From: JAVBLU01 sp031553225
Lineage (GTDB): Bacteria > Bacillota > Clostridia > Christensenellales > UBA1750
Length of the DNA stretch: 64,000 nucleotides
Direction of reading: 5' to 3'
Assembly: GCA_031553225.1 (NCBI GenBank)
Contig: JAVBLU010000011.1
Coordinates: 61,145-125,144 of the forward strand
Every line of letters begins with the position of its first letter. Positions within the stretch are counted from its first letter, which is position 1. The notes beneath the pieces were generated by a model that was not told the DNA's origin, did not search any database, and saw only the letters and a program-made list of their open reading frames with translations. The translations under genes and the position numbers were made by a program. This document shows, in pieces, positions 25,916 through 34,718 of this stretch.

Positions 25916-27004
25916 CTATGCCGAGCGATAGACGAGGCGGTTGCGGCCGCTGTTCTTGCCCTGGTACAGGGCCTCGTCGCTGCGCCGGATGCAGTCGGCG
26001 TAAGTGGCGGCGACGGCGCAGGAGTCGTAGCCGATGGTCACCGTGAGGGGAATCGGGTGGCCGTCCACCGTCAGCTCGGCGCTTTGGATGCGGTCGCGGA
26101 AAGCGGAAAAGGCCTTGTGCGCGCCCCGCTGGTCCGTGTCCGCCAATGCGACGAGGAACTCCTCTCCGCCCCAGCGCACCACAAGATCCGTGGAGCGAAA
26201 GCTCGCCAAGGCCTCCTGCGCCAGCCAAACGAGCACGCGGTCGCCCGTTTCATGGCCATATGCGTCGTTGACGTTCTTAAACAGGTCGATGTCCAGGATG
26301 GCCAGATACGCACGATTCTTACGCGTCGGGTCGGCAAACAGCGCTTCCAGCGCGGTTTCGGCGTAACGGCGGTTCCACAGCCCGGTCAGCACGTCGCGGT
26401 TGGCTTTTTCGGTGAGGGAGCTGATGGCGGAGCTGTAGTAGCGCTCGGACAGGTTGTTGCCCAGCGTGAGCACGGATATCACGAGAATGGGGCCGGCGAT
26501 GGCCAGCAGCACGTTTGCGGCGGTCATCAGCTCCAAATGCGGGCTGGCGTACACGGGCACGCAGAAGCATTTCACCAGATAGCACGCCACAAGCGACACG
26601 GAAAAGCAGCCCACCGACGCCTTGCGGATGACGCTGGGAATGCGCCCCACGAGGTAGAAGGGGATGGCGATCATGGTGACGTACCACTGCGCGCCCACCT
26701 CCCATCCAACAAACCGGGCGGACACCACGCAGTACGTCGATATCTCCACGGCCACAAGCAGTGCGCTTGCGGGGTACACCTCGCGGCGGTTTACATACAG
26801 CAGCGCCGCATACAAAACGGCGCTTGCGGCGTTGGCCCATACAAGCGGCGTGATGCCGATAACCAAATAAAACGCCAGGAACAGCGTGTGACAGGCAAGA
26901 AAAACGGTGGACACAAACCGGAACACAATCCGTAAAAAAAGGGCGTCTTTCGGGTCGCCTTTCAGCGTCGCGCCCCCGATCAGCCAGCCAGTCAGCCGCT
27001 GCAT
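25916..27004 (-). CDS. Membrane-bound GGDEF diguanylate cyclase
   Basis: A 362-residue protein with five or six hydrophobic segments in residues ~25-190 and a C-terminal GGDEF domain (about 205-360). The active-site motif is intact as RWGGEEF, with the upstream DVLTGLWNRR and LDIDLFKNVND that bind GTP and metal. It should make cyclic di-GMP from two GTP. No obvious inhibitory RxxD site was seen five residues before GGEEF. The frame is open upstream, but ATG 27004 has GAGGTGA before it and a promoter at 27065-27093. It is divergent from the amino-acid transporter operon. The membrane region resembles no sensor I can name. Confidence 0.9.
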   Translation of the reverse strand: MQRLTGWLIGGATLKGDPKDALFLRIVFRFVSTVFLACHTLFLAFYLVIGITPLVWANAASAVLYAALLYVNRREVYPASALLVAVEISTYCVVSARFVGWEVGAQWYVTMIAIPFYLVGRIPSVIRKASVGCFSVSLVACYLVKCFCVPVYASPHLELMTAANVLLAIAGPILVISVLTLGNNLSERYYSSAISSLTEKANRDVLTGLWNRRYAETALEALFADPTRKNRAYLAILDIDLFKNVNDAYGHETGDRVLVWLAQEALASFRSTDLVVRWGGEEFLVALADTDQRGAHKAFSAFRDRIQSAELTVDGHPIPLTVTIGYDSCAVAATYADCIRRSDEALYQGKNSGRNRLVYRSA

Positions 27005-27064
27005 GGCGTCACCTCGGCCTATTTTGTAGGTTGGATATTTCACCGCGCAAGATAATGCGCTATG

Positions 27065-27093
27065 ATTATAGGCGAAAATTCGGACGGGTACAA
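27065..27093 (-). promoter_or_regulatory. Sigma-A-type promoter for the GGDEF gene
   Basis: On the minus strand TTGTAC (27093-27088) and consensus TATAAT (27070-27065) with a 17-bp spacer. Confidence 0.65.
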
Positions 27094-27184
27094 GCCTTCC
27101 GCAACAATTCCGGACAGTTTCGTGAGCGGCGTGTGAAGAGCCGGGCGACGCGCTGCCAGGCCGCCGCACTGGCGCGCTCATACA

Positions 27185-27213
27185 TTGACGCTCTGCCGCA
27201 ATGATGCTATACT
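27185..27213 (+). promoter_or_regulatory. Sigma-A-type promoter for the amino-acid ABC transporter operon
   Basis: TTGACG (27185-27190) and TATACT (27208-27213) with a 17-bp spacer, 38 bp before the GTG start. Confidence 0.7.
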
Positions 27214-27251
27214 GCGCATGCATACAAAACCCGAGCTTAGGAGGATGCCCT

Positions 27252-28046
27252 GTGAAACGTACCCTGCTCCTCGCCTGTTGCCTGCTGCTAATCGCCGCGT
27301 GCTTTGCCGGCTGCAAACCCGCTGAAAAGACGGATTGGGCCTATGTTCAAGGGAACGGCACGCTGATCATCGGCCTGGACGATACCTTCGCGCCGATGGG
27401 CTTCCGCGACGAGGCGGGTAAGCTGGTGGGCTTTGACATCGACCTGGCCACGGCCGTGTGCAAGCAGATGGGCGTAACGGCCAAGTTCCAGCCCATCGAT
27501 TGGGACGCCAAGGAGATGGAGCTCTCCACCAAGAAGATCGACTGCATCTGGAACGGCATGTCCATCACGCCCGAGCGTGAGAAGACCATGTCCCTCACCA
27601 AGGCGTATCTGAACAACCGCATCATCATCATGACCATGCCGGGCGTCAGCGTAAAGAGCAAGGACGACCTAAAGACCCTGCGCGTGGGCACCCAGGCCAA
27701 GAGCTCCGCCCTTGAGACGGTGCAGGCCGATCCGGTTTTTGCCCAGATCAGTGACTTTCACGAGTACGGCACCTACGACGAAGTGATCATGGACATGGAC
27801 GCCGGCCGCATCGACTGCATGATCGTGGACGAAGTGCTGGGCATGTACAAAAACAGCAAGCGCCCCGTGGCGTTCGGCGTTGCGGAGGTGGACTTCGGCG
27901 ACGACTTCTACGCCGTGGGCCTGCGCAAGGAAGACAAGGAGCTGACGAAGAAGCTCCAAGACGCCATCGACGCCGTGGTGAAGAGCGGCGCGGCGGCGGA
28001 GATCTCCAAGACGTGGTTCGGCGCGGACATCGTCGTTAAGAATTAG
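27252..28046 (+). CDS. Amino-acid ABC transporter substrate-binding lipoprotein
   Basis: A 264-residue solute-binding protein of family 3 (polar amino acids). The signal peptide ends in lipobox FAGC (lipidated Cys at about residue 19). The mature part shows the family pattern LIIGLDDTFAPMGFRDEAGKLVGFDIDLA, split as beta-strand, substrate loop and helix, and later NGMSITPERE. It captures an amino acid outside the cell and delivers it to the permease encoded next. The GTG start is supported by GAGGATG upstream and by the promoter. It is the first gene of a three-gene operon; the permease starts 6 bp after its stop. The exact amino acid is not predictable. Confidence 0.94.
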   Translation: MKRTLLLACCLLLIAACFAGCKPAEKTDWAYVQGNGTLIIGLDDTFAPMGFRDEAGKLVGFDIDLATAVCKQMGVTAKFQPIDWDAKEMELSTKKIDCIWNGMSITPEREKTMSLTKAYLNNRIIIMTMPGVSVKSKDDLKTLRVGTQAKSSALETVQADPVFAQISDFHEYGTYDEVIMDMDAGRIDCMIVDEVLGMYKNSKRPVAFGVAEVDFGDDFYAVGLRKEDKELTKKLQDAIDAVVKSGAAAEISKTWFGADIVVKN

Positions 28047-28052
28047 CCGCTC

Positions 28053-28712
28053 ATGGAGTACGCCGCGCGAATCCTGCCGGCATTGATGGCCGGCACGGCG
28101 GAAACGCTGAAGATTTTCGCCTTAACCCTTTTGTTCGCCTTGCCGCTGGGTTTACCGGCGGCTTTTGGCAGTATGTCCAAAAACTACCTGCTGCGGGGCC
28201 TCTCCACGGTGTATATCTGGATCTTTCGCGGCACGCCGCTGCTGCTGCAGCTGTTCTTCGTGTACTACGCCCTGCCGCTGTTCACGCCCATCCGGCTGGA
28301 GCGATTTCCCAGCGCCGTGGTTACCTTTGCACTCAACTACGCGGCATACTTTGCGGAGATATACCGCGCCGGTATTCAGTCCATCGACAAGGGCCAGTTT
28401 GAGGCCTGCACCTCGCTGGGCTACACGCGCTGGCAAACCATGACGCTCGTGGTTCTGCCGCAGGTCGCCCGGCGCATCATACCGCCCGTGTCCAACGAGG
28501 TGATCACCCTGGTGAAGGACACGGCGCTGGTGGCGGCCATCGCCGTGCCGGAGTTGCTCAAGAGCGCGCGCGACGCCGCCAACCGCGACGTAAACCCTGC
28601 GGCCTTCGCCGTGGCAGCGGCCGTGTATCTGCTGCTCACGCTGATGCTCACCGTGGGCTCCAACATGCTGGAGAAGCGGTTCTCGCGGCATGAGCAGGAG
28701 GGCGCGGCATGA
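28053..28712 (+). CDS. Amino-acid ABC transporter permease (HisMQ type)
   Basis: A 219-residue inner-membrane permease with about five membrane helices. The EAA loop that docks on the ATPase is visible as FEACTSLGYTRWQTMTLVVLP. The N-terminal IFRGTPLLLQLFFVYY is the hallmark of the polar amino-acid (HisM/GlnP) group. It should function as a homodimer, since only one permease gene is present. The stop overlaps the ATPase start (ATGA). Confidence 0.95.
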   Translation: MEYAARILPALMAGTAETLKIFALTLLFALPLGLPAAFGSMSKNYLLRGLSTVYIWIFRGTPLLLQLFFVYYALPLFTPIRLERFPSAVVTFALNYAAYFAEIYRAGIQSIDKGQFEACTSLGYTRWQTMTLVVLPQVARRIIPPVSNEVITLVKDTALVAAIAVPELLKSARDAANRDVNPAAFAVAAAVYLLLTLMLTVGSNMLEKRFSRHEQEGAA

Positions 28713-29470
28713 GCGAATACGTTTTGTCCATGGAAGGCATCGTAAAGCGCTTCGGCGTAACCACCGTTGTGGACGGCGTGAACCTGAACGTGCAAAAGGG
28801 AGAGACCGTGGCCATCATCGGGCCTTCCGGCGCGGGCAAGTCCACGCTTTTGCGGTGCGTCAACCATCTGGAAATCATTCAAAGCGGCCGCATCGCCGTG
28901 TGCGGCGAGGAGTTTGTCCACACCGACGACAAAGGCCGGGCCCGCTACCTTCCGGAGGCCGAGCTGCGCCGCATACGCAGCCAAACGGCCATGGTGTTTC
29001 AGCACTTCAACCTGTTTGCGCACCTAACGTGCCTGCAGAACGTGACCATAACGGGCATCAAGGTGCGCCGCGAGCCGGCTGCGGACGTCACCTCGCGCGC
29101 GTTGGCCCTGTTGCAGAGCGTCGGCCTCTCCGATAAGGCCGACGCCTACCCCGCGCAGCTCTCCGGCGGCCAGAAGCAAAGGGTGGCCATCGCGCGCGCC
29201 CTGGCGCTGCAGCCCAAGATCATGCTCTTTGACGAGCCCACCTCGGCGCTGGACCCGGAGATTATCGGCGAGGTGCTCGCGGTCATCCGCGCGCTGGCCA
29301 GCCAGCACATGACCATGCTCATCGTCACGCACGAGATCGGCTTCGCCCGCGAGGTCGCCGACCGCATCGTGTTCATGGACAAAGGCAGAATCGCCGAAGA
29401 GGGCCCGCCCGAGCTGCTTTCGGCCCCCCGCAGCGACCGTCTGCGCGCCTTCTTAAGCGCCATTTTATAG
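28709..29470 (+). CDS. Amino-acid ABC transporter ATP-binding protein (GlnQ type)
   Basis: A 253-residue ATPase that powers the transporter. Walker A is GPSGAGKST, the ABC signature is LSGGQKQR, Walker B is IMLFDEPTSALDPE and the H-loop is VTHEIGF, which together define the GlnQ/HisP group. An insertion (FVHTDDKGRARYLPEAELRR) after strand 3 is somewhat longer than usual. The start overlaps the permease stop. The operon ends at the terminator at 29491-29528. Confidence 0.96.
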   Translation: MSEYVLSMEGIVKRFGVTTVVDGVNLNVQKGETVAIIGPSGAGKSTLLRCVNHLEIIQSGRIAVCGEEFVHTDDKGRARYLPEAELRRIRSQTAMVFQHFNLFAHLTCLQNVTITGIKVRREPAADVTSRALALLQSVGLSDKADAYPAQLSGGQKQRVAIARALALQPKIMLFDEPTSALDPEIIGEVLAVIRALASQHMTMLIVTHEIGFAREVADRIVFMDKGRIAEEGPPELLSAPRSDRLRAFLSAIL

Positions 29471-29490
29471 CGCCGGCGCAAAACAGCATA

Positions 29491-29528
29491 AAATCCCCGG
29501 CGGATTTTGCCAGCTCCGCCGGGGATTT
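29491..29528. terminator. Terminator between the ABC operon and the SGNH gene
   Basis: Perfect 14-bp arms at 29491-29504 and 29515-29528 (AAATCCCCGGCGGA and its complement). The A/T ends suit both directions. Confidence 0.85.
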
Positions 29529-29572
29529 GCCTTGCTCGTGGGCAGCGCGCCGCTTCCAGGCGGCGGGTTTTC

Positions 29573-30262
29573 CTACGTCAGATGCGTCGCGAAATCGGCA
29601 AATGCGTCCAGAATGAGCCTGTGGCCCTCCACGTTGGGATGAACGCCGTCCTGGCAAAGCAGGTTTTGAAAGTTGCGCTTGTCCAGAAAGTAGCCGCGCA
29701 CGTCCACAAGGAATGTGCCGGTCTGCAAGGCCAGGCGGGCGATGGCGTTGGAGTAGTACTCGTGGAAGCGGTAAATCATCTGCGCGTCGCCCAGGAAGCG
29801 CAAAATCTCGCGCGCGTCGCTTCCGCGCTGGGCGATAAAGCGCAGATACCGCTCGGCGTCCAGGGGCGGCAGGGTCATCAGGATGGGCTTTACGCCGCGC
29901 GCGCGCAGATCGTCCAGCATGGCGGCGGCGATTTGCAGAAACCGGGGCAGGCAGGTGCGCGGGCAATGGTCGTCCGCGGGGCGCTGCGCCACCTCGTTCC
30001 AGCGAAAGTCGCAGTCGTTGCCGCCGAACTCCAGCAAGGCGTAGGCGCAGGGAAAATCGCCCGCCAGATCGCGCTGCAGCAGCCGCTGCCCCTGATCGAT
30101 GGTCAGCCCATAGCGGGCGCGGTTGCGCATTTCTACGTGAAAGCGCGCGCCAAAGCGTCTTAGATTCTCCTCGATCATGGAGCGGTAGCGCCCGTTTTCG
30201 TCCATGACGGTGCCGTGCATGATGGAGTCGCCGTAGATGGCCGCCTGAATCATCTCGCCCAT
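29573..30262 (-). CDS. SGNH/GDSL-type hydrolase
   Basis: A 229-residue esterase/lipase of the SGNH superfamily. The four blocks are visible: block I YGDSI with nucleophile Ser13, a block II glycine region, block III GGND, and block V DGVHPN with Asp205 and His208. There is no signal peptide, so it is cytosolic and may deacetylate or de-esterify small molecules or sugars. The ATG follows GGAGGG. The promoter at 30300-30328 has a consensus -35 box. It is a single gene sharing a terminator with the convergent ABC operon. Confidence 0.9.
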   Translation of the reverse strand: MGEMIQAAIYGDSIMHGTVMDENGRYRSMIEENLRRFGARFHVEMRNRARYGLTIDQGQRLLQRDLAGDFPCAYALLEFGGNDCDFRWNEVAQRPADDHCPRTCLPRFLQIAAAMLDDLRARGVKPILMTLPPLDAERYLRFIAQRGSDAREILRFLGDAQMIYRFHEYYSNAIARLALQTGTFLVDVRGYFLDKRNFQNLLCQDGVHPNVEGHRLILDAFADFATHLT

Positions 30263-30299
30263 GTGCCCTCCAAAAAGATATCATTACCATAATACATAG

Positions 30300-30328
30300 A
30301 GTATAACACCAGATAACGCGGATGTCAA
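30300..30328 (-). promoter_or_regulatory. Strong sigma-A promoter for the SGNH hydrolase
   Basis: On the minus strand consensus TTGACA (30328-30323) and TATACT (30305-30300) with a 17-bp spacer. Confidence 0.75.
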
Positions 30329-30334
30329 TCCTGT

Positions 30335-30364
30335 TTGACGGTTATTATTACCCTGTGATAGAAT
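30335..30364 (+). promoter_or_regulatory. Sigma-A-type promoter for the DUF1836 gene
   Basis: TTGACG (30335-30340) and TAGAAT (30359-30364) with an 18-bp spacer. Its -35 box lies only 6 bp from that of the divergent SGNH promoter, so the two may compete for polymerase. Confidence 0.6.
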
Positions 30365-30394
30365 GGAATATACCATGGAAAGGGGAAAACGCGC

Positions 30395-30871
30395 TTGAGA
30401 CGGACGAAGGAGCAGGCGGCGACCTTCCACTGCCCTCGGTGGGCGGAACTGCCGTCGCTTTCGCTGTATATGGACCAGGTGATGATCGTGCTGGAGGGCG
30501 CGCTGCGGCCGCTGTGCGACGAGGAGGAGCCCGTGGTGACGCCCACCATGCTGAACAACTACGTAAAGCTACGCATCGTAAAGCCGCCGGTGCGCAAGAA
30601 GTACGACCGCGAGCACATCGCCTCGCTCATCGTGGTGCTGCTGATGAAGCGTGCGCTCTCCATGCCGGAGATAGGCGCCCTGTTGACGGGCATGGGACGC
30701 GAAGGAGATATGCCCGCCGCGTACGACGGCTTTTGCGAAGCGATGGAGCGGACGCTGCGGCAGGCATACGCCCCGGACGGCGCTCCCGCCCCGCACGAGC
30801 GCACCCTGCAGCAGGCGGCGCTCACGGCGTGGGTGGGCAAGCTGCTCGTGCGCGACGCCCTGGAAGGGTAG
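30395..30871 (+). CDS. DUF1836 protein, probable MerR-like DNA-binding regulator
   Basis: A 158-residue protein with the DUF1836 core: a motif near residue 50 (TPTMLNNYVKLRIVKPPVRKKY) followed by HIASLIVVLLMKRALSMPEIGALL. The family is widespread in Firmicutes and looks like a MerR-type winged helix, but its targets are not established. The start is TTG, supported by AAGGGG about ten bases upstream. A seven-codon reading frame (ATG 30375 to TGA 30396-30398) overlaps this start and may influence it. A run of ten G's follows the gene at 30883-30892. Confidence 0.8.
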   Translation: MRRTKEQAATFHCPRWAELPSLSLYMDQVMIVLEGALRPLCDEEEPVVTPTMLNNYVKLRIVKPPVRKKYDREHIASLIVVLLMKRALSMPEIGALLTGMGREGDMPAAYDGFCEAMERTLRQAYAPDGAPAPHERTLQQAALTAWVGKLLVRDALEG

Positions 30872-30994
30872 GTTGCGCGGGCGGGGGGGGGGACGGCCCT
30901 TCTCAAGCGGCGGACGCCATGAAAAGCGGTCCGAAACCCGCACGCCGTGCGCCGATGTGCGCGCGCTCATCGGCGACGGCCATTGGGCTGCGCA

Positions 30995-31027
30995 ATGGCC
31001 CGCCCGGTGGAACACCGGGCGGGCCAT
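30995..31027. terminator. Long perfect stem-loop between convergent genes
   Basis: Perfect 15-bp arms at 30995-31009 and 31013-31027 with a GAA loop, between the DUF1836 gene and the convergent secreted-protein gene. No U tract lies on either side, so termination would rely on the stem alone. Confidence 0.55.
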
Positions 31028-31079
31028 GTGCATAGCCGGGAGGGGGGCGACAGGCGCGCTCGCGCCCGCGGGTCTTGCG

Positions 31080-32033
31080 TCACTTGCCTTTGGCCACCAC
31101 GGGGTATTGGGCGATTGGGATGAGCTTGGCGGGGTCCACTTCGGGGATGACGGCGTGTCCCGCGCCGTCGCTCTGCACGGTGAGGGTGTCGGCGGCCACG
31201 GGGTATATCCCCTCGGCGCCGATCAGGCAGGCGGAGTAGACCGCGCCGGTCGCGTCGGCGATGGGCGCCCCTTCGGCGCGCGCAAACACGTAGTCCGGGC
31301 TGAAGGCCCAGGGGGAGACCGTGTCCAGCAGCGTGTCGCTCAGTTTCACCAGTTTGCCGGTGGGGTATACGATGTAGCTGCCGGTCTGCTCGCTGGTGAC
31401 GAAGATGCAGGTCGTGCCCAGCAGCTTGGCCTCCCGAAGGTTGCTTTGCATGGTGCAAAGCGTGGTGCGCTTGCCGGAGGCGGTATACAGGTTCACCTGT
31501 TCGCGGCTCCAGCGCACCTCCGCAACTTTGCCGTCCAGCATACCGATGATGCCGCCGTTTACGTTAAACCCCAGGGAGACGGAGCGGTTGTTGTGCAGCG
31601 TATAGCGTACGATCTTGCCCGTCTGCGCAAAACAGACGTCGCCGCTTGCGCCTATGGGGGAGTAAAACTCCGACTGACGCTTGTCGATCACCGTTCGGCC
31701 CTTGCCGTCCGGGGTCAGCAGGATGCTGCGGTAAGGCTTGCCTTCGGCCGGGCGTGCGTACACCATTACCCGGTCGTCCCATACGTGAAACGGGATCGTG
31801 TCCGCCTGAAGCAGAATGGGCTGGGCGTCCTTCGCCTCAAGGGGAAGGGAAAGGATGTCCCTGCCGTCCCAGTACACCCAGTGGCCGTTCACGACCGCGC
31901 CTTCCACCTCGCCGCTCGTGGCGGAGCGGGGCAGCTGAAAGGCCTCGGGCGCGGCGCCGGCGGTCGGGCACAGGATGGCAAGCGCAAGGCAGAGGGCGAA
32001 CAGGGCTGCACAGGTGCGGAACAGGCGTTTCAT
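31080..32033 (-). CDS. Secreted protein of unknown function, probable beta-propeller fold
   Basis: A 317-residue exported protein. It has a Sec signal peptide (KRLFRTCAALFALCLALA, cleavage probably after GAA near residue 27). The rest consists of regularly spaced beta-strand motifs such as VVNGHWVYWDGRDILSLPL and SGDVCFAQTGKIVRYTL, a pattern seen in DUF5050/TolB-like propellers that report on surface or wall proteins. I see no catalytic motif. The ATG follows GGGAGG. It is transcribed away from the LuxR-type gene, and the 150-bp gap between them holds that gene's promoter. Confidence 0.75.
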   Translation of the reverse strand: MKRLFRTCAALFALCLALAILCPTAGAAPEAFQLPRSATSGEVEGAVVNGHWVYWDGRDILSLPLEAKDAQPILLQADTIPFHVWDDRVMVYARPAEGKPYRSILLTPDGKGRTVIDKRQSEFYSPIGASGDVCFAQTGKIVRYTLHNNRSVSLGFNVNGGIIGMLDGKVAEVRWSREQVNLYTASGKRTTLCTMQSNLREAKLLGTTCIFVTSEQTGSYIVYPTGKLVKLSDTLLDTVSPWAFSPDYVFARAEGAPIADATGAVYSACLIGAEGIYPVAADTLTVQSDGAGHAVIPEVDPAKLIPIAQYPVVAKGK

Positions 32034-32150
32034 GGCGGAAACCTCCCGGCGTATCTATGTGCGGCTGCACAAAAGTTAGACGAACCAAAGGCGCAAACGG
32101 TTGCCTGCGGACGCGGCGCACAGAGCTGTCCGCAAACCTCTTTTCATTAA

Positions 32151-32180
32151 TTGGCTTTTCAGGTAAAATAATCCTATAAA
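32151..32180 (+). promoter_or_regulatory. Promoter giving a probably leaderless regulator mRNA
   Basis: TTGGCT (32151-32156) and TATAAA (32175-32180) with an 18-bp spacer. Only five bases separate the -10 box from the GTG at 32186. An alternative -10 box, TAAAAT (32164-32169), would leave a short leader. Confidence 0.5.
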
Positions 32181-32185
32181 GCGGG

Positions 32186-34702
32186 GTGATTGTTACGCAG
32201 GGCATGCACCTGGGCACGCACTTTTATGCGCCGCGGCTGTGGTCGCGGCTTCAGGGGATGCTGGAAGCGCCCACCACCATCGTGGAAGCGCCCGCCGGGT
32301 ACGGGAAGACCACGGCCGTGCGAGACGCCCTGGAGCGCGAAGTGGGGCATGGCGGGCCGGTGCGCTGGTTTTCCGCGGGCGCTCGCCCGGCGCGGGAGGC
32401 TTGGACGTGGCTGTGCGCGGCGCTGGAAGACGTGGACGCGGGCGTTGGCAAGCGCCTGTCGGATATGGGATACCGCACGCAGGAGCAAACGCTGAAGACG
32501 GCGTATCTTCTGCGGGGCCTGCGGTGCGCGCAGGACACGTACCTGGTGATCGACAACCTGGACCTGTTGCTGCCGGAGCTGCCGCATGAGGTTTTGGAGG
32601 CCATGCTCGGCCATGGCGGGGAGAAACTGCACCTGATCCTCATTGCGCAGCGCCTGCCCAGGAGCAGCCATCCGTCCGTCGGACGGCCGATCCACGCCAT
32701 CACCGCCGCCGATCTGACGATGAGCGAGCAGGACGTGGCCGACTGCTTTGAAGCGCAGGGCGTCGCGGCGTCTCCGGGGCAGATGGAAGAGCTGTACCGC
32801 ATGAGTGAGGGGCTGCCTCTGGCCGTACACGCGCAGCTGCAAAGGGCCCTGCGGGGGCAGGGCTTTTCCCTGCCGCCGGAAGTGCCGGCCTTCTTTGAGC
32901 GCGTGGTGTGGGCGGGCTGCTCGGTTGCGGAGCAAGAGCTGCTGCTGGCGCTCGCTCCGCTGCCGGGCGCCGGCGCGGGGCAGCTGTGCGCCGCCCTGGG
33001 CGTGCAGGACCTGCCGCCCTTCGCCGCGCAGGTGCTCTCTCCCCTCCGCCACATTCGCTATGACCGGGAGGAGGGCGTCTACCGCCCGCATCCCGCTTTG
33101 CGCGCCCTGCTGCAGGACAAGCTGCATGCCGTCGACGCGGTTCGCAGCCGCATCTGCCTTCGTTCCGGGCGCTGGCTGGCACAACAGGAACGTATACACG
33201 ACGCGCTTGAATGCTATCACATGACGGCCGCGTACGACGAGATGATTGCCCTGCCGCTCACCCATCTGCTTCTGTCGCGCATCGGCGGCGCGCCCGCGCA
33301 CGAGGCGCTGCTGCGGCTGGAGGCGGGCGTGAGCGACAAGGCGGCGATCGCCCACCCGCTGGGGCTTTTGCAGGCGGCGTACCAGCTGCTTGCCGCCGGG
33401 TGCCAGGAGGGCTACAACCGCCTTATGCAGCGCGCGCGCTGGGCCATCGAGGGCGCGCCGCGGCCGGTGGAGGAGCAGCGGCGGCTCCTGGGGGAGTGGA
33501 AGCTTGTATCGGCCTTCTCGGCCCTGCCGGACATCGGGCGCATGGCGGAGCTCTTTGAGGAGGTCGCGCAGATGCTGCACGGCCCCTCGCGGGTGATTCT
33601 GCCCTCCGAGCCGCTGTTCTTCGGCTGTCCATCGCTATGGTTTTTGTTTCACCGCGCGGCCGGGCAAGCGGATGCCTGCCTTGCCGCGTTCCGCCGCGCG
33701 ATGCCCGTGTACCGTGCTTTAACGGGCGGGCACGGCGCGGGCGCCGAGGAGGCGCTTGAGGGAGAGCTATACGAGATGCGCGGCGACTTTGCGCAGGCGC
33801 AGGTATGCGCGCACCGCGCCATGTATCTGGCTAAGGAAGGCGCGCAAACCACCGTGCGCCTTTGTGCGGCGCTGCTGCTCGGGCGCATCGGCGTATCCAC
33901 GGCCGACCCGCTCGCGCTGCACCGGGCGCTGTCCGAGATGCGCGCGGCCCAGCAGGACGCCCCTCCTCAAGCGGCGGCCTCCGCGCGCATGTCGGCCGAC
34001 CTTGCGCGCGCGCTGCTCTTCACCATGCTGGAGGAGCCGGAACGCGCGGCGCAGTGGACGCGCGACGGGCGCTGGAAGGACGGGCTGACGCCTGTATTTC
34101 GCCTGCTGGTGTATCCCTGCCACGGGGCATACCTCATCAAGCACGGGCAAAGCGCAACGCTGCTGGGCGCGCTGGAGGCCGAGGACGAGAAGGGCGTCTT
34201 TCGCGAGCACGTCGTGGCCGCGCATTACGCCTACCTGGGCATGGCCGTCGCGTACCTGATGATGGGCATGGCGGGCAAGGCCGCCCAGGCGCTCGCCCGC
34301 TCGCTGAGCGTTTCGGAGCAGGACGGCATGTACTCCACCTACCTGCGCTTTGTGCTGCCTTTGCGCGCGCTGCTCGCGCTGCCCATGTTCCACGAGCACC
34401 GCCGCTTCATCGAGGAGATCGCCCGCGTGCGTGCGGCAGGGGAAACGATGGAAAAACAGACTTCGTTCGGCGGATCGGAGGAGAAACAGACGGAGGTCGG
34501 TCCGCTGACCGGAAGGGAGCTGGAGGTGGGCATTTTGGCCGCGCGCGGCCTGCGCAACCGGGAAATCGCCAAGCAGCTGCACCTCTCGGAGAACACCGTA
34601 AAGACCCACCTGAAGACCATTTTTCAAAAGTTGATGATCGATCGGCGCAGCGCGCTGCTCGATCGTTTACAGGAACTGGAGAAAAATCACCCTTTCGTGT
34701 GA
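32186..34702 (+). CDS. MalT-like LuxR-family transcriptional regulator (STAND ATPase)
   Basis: An 838-residue regulator built like MalT. The N-terminal STAND-type ATPase has Walker A APAGYGKTT (about 32-42) and a Walker B region YLVIDNLDLL. A long helical/TPR-like sensor follows (about 330-740), and a C-terminal LuxR helix-turn-helix (about 772-835: LTGRELEVGILAARGLRNREIAKQL). MalT-type proteins oligomerise on binding an inducer and ATP, then activate transcription. The first in-frame start is GTG 32186 without a clear Shine-Dalgarno, and the promoter suggests a leaderless message; ATG 32204 is the alternative. A terminator separates it from the TPR gene and the giant adhesin gene, which are plausible but unproven targets. 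Confidence 0.9.
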   Translation: MIVTQGMHLGTHFYAPRLWSRLQGMLEAPTTIVEAPAGYGKTTAVRDALEREVGHGGPVRWFSAGARPAREAWTWLCAALEDVDAGVGKRLSDMGYRTQEQTLKTAYLLRGLRCAQDTYLVIDNLDLLLPELPHEVLEAMLGHGGEKLHLILIAQRLPRSSHPSVGRPIHAITAADLTMSEQDVADCFEAQGVAASPGQMEELYRMSEGLPLAVHAQLQRALRGQGFSLPPEVPAFFERVVWAGCSVAEQELLLALAPLPGAGAGQLCAALGVQDLPPFAAQVLSPLRHIRYDREEGVYRPHPALRALLQDKLHAVDAVRSRICLRSGRWLAQQERIHDALECYHMTAAYDEMIALPLTHLLLSRIGGAPAHEALLRLEAGVSDKAAIAHPLGLLQAAYQLLAAGCQEGYNRLMQRARWAIEGAPRPVEEQRRLLGEWKLVSAFSALPDIGRMAELFEEVAQMLHGPSRVILPSEPLFFGCPSLWFLFHRAAGQADACLAAFRRAMPVYRALTGGHGAGAEEALEGELYEMRGDFAQAQVCAHRAMYLAKEGAQTTVRLCAALLLGRIGVSTADPLALHRALSEMRAAQQDAPPQAAASARMSADLARALLFTMLEEPERAAQWTRDGRWKDGLTPVFRLLVYPCHGAYLIKHGQSATLLGALEAEDEKGVFREHVVAAHYAYLGMAVAYLMMGMAGKAAQALARSLSVSEQDGMYSTYLRFVLPLRALLALPMFHEHRRFIEEIARVRAAGETMEKQTSFGGSEEKQTEVGPLTGRELEVGILAARGLRNREIAKQLHLSENTVKTHLKTIFQKLMIDRRSALLDRLQELEKNHPFV

Positions 34703-34718
34703 TGTGAGCGCCCCACAG

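Noticed and set aside
27005..27316. Longer N-terminus for the GGDEF protein
   Set aside because: It would run through both divergent promoters; ATG 27004 has a Shine-Dalgarno.
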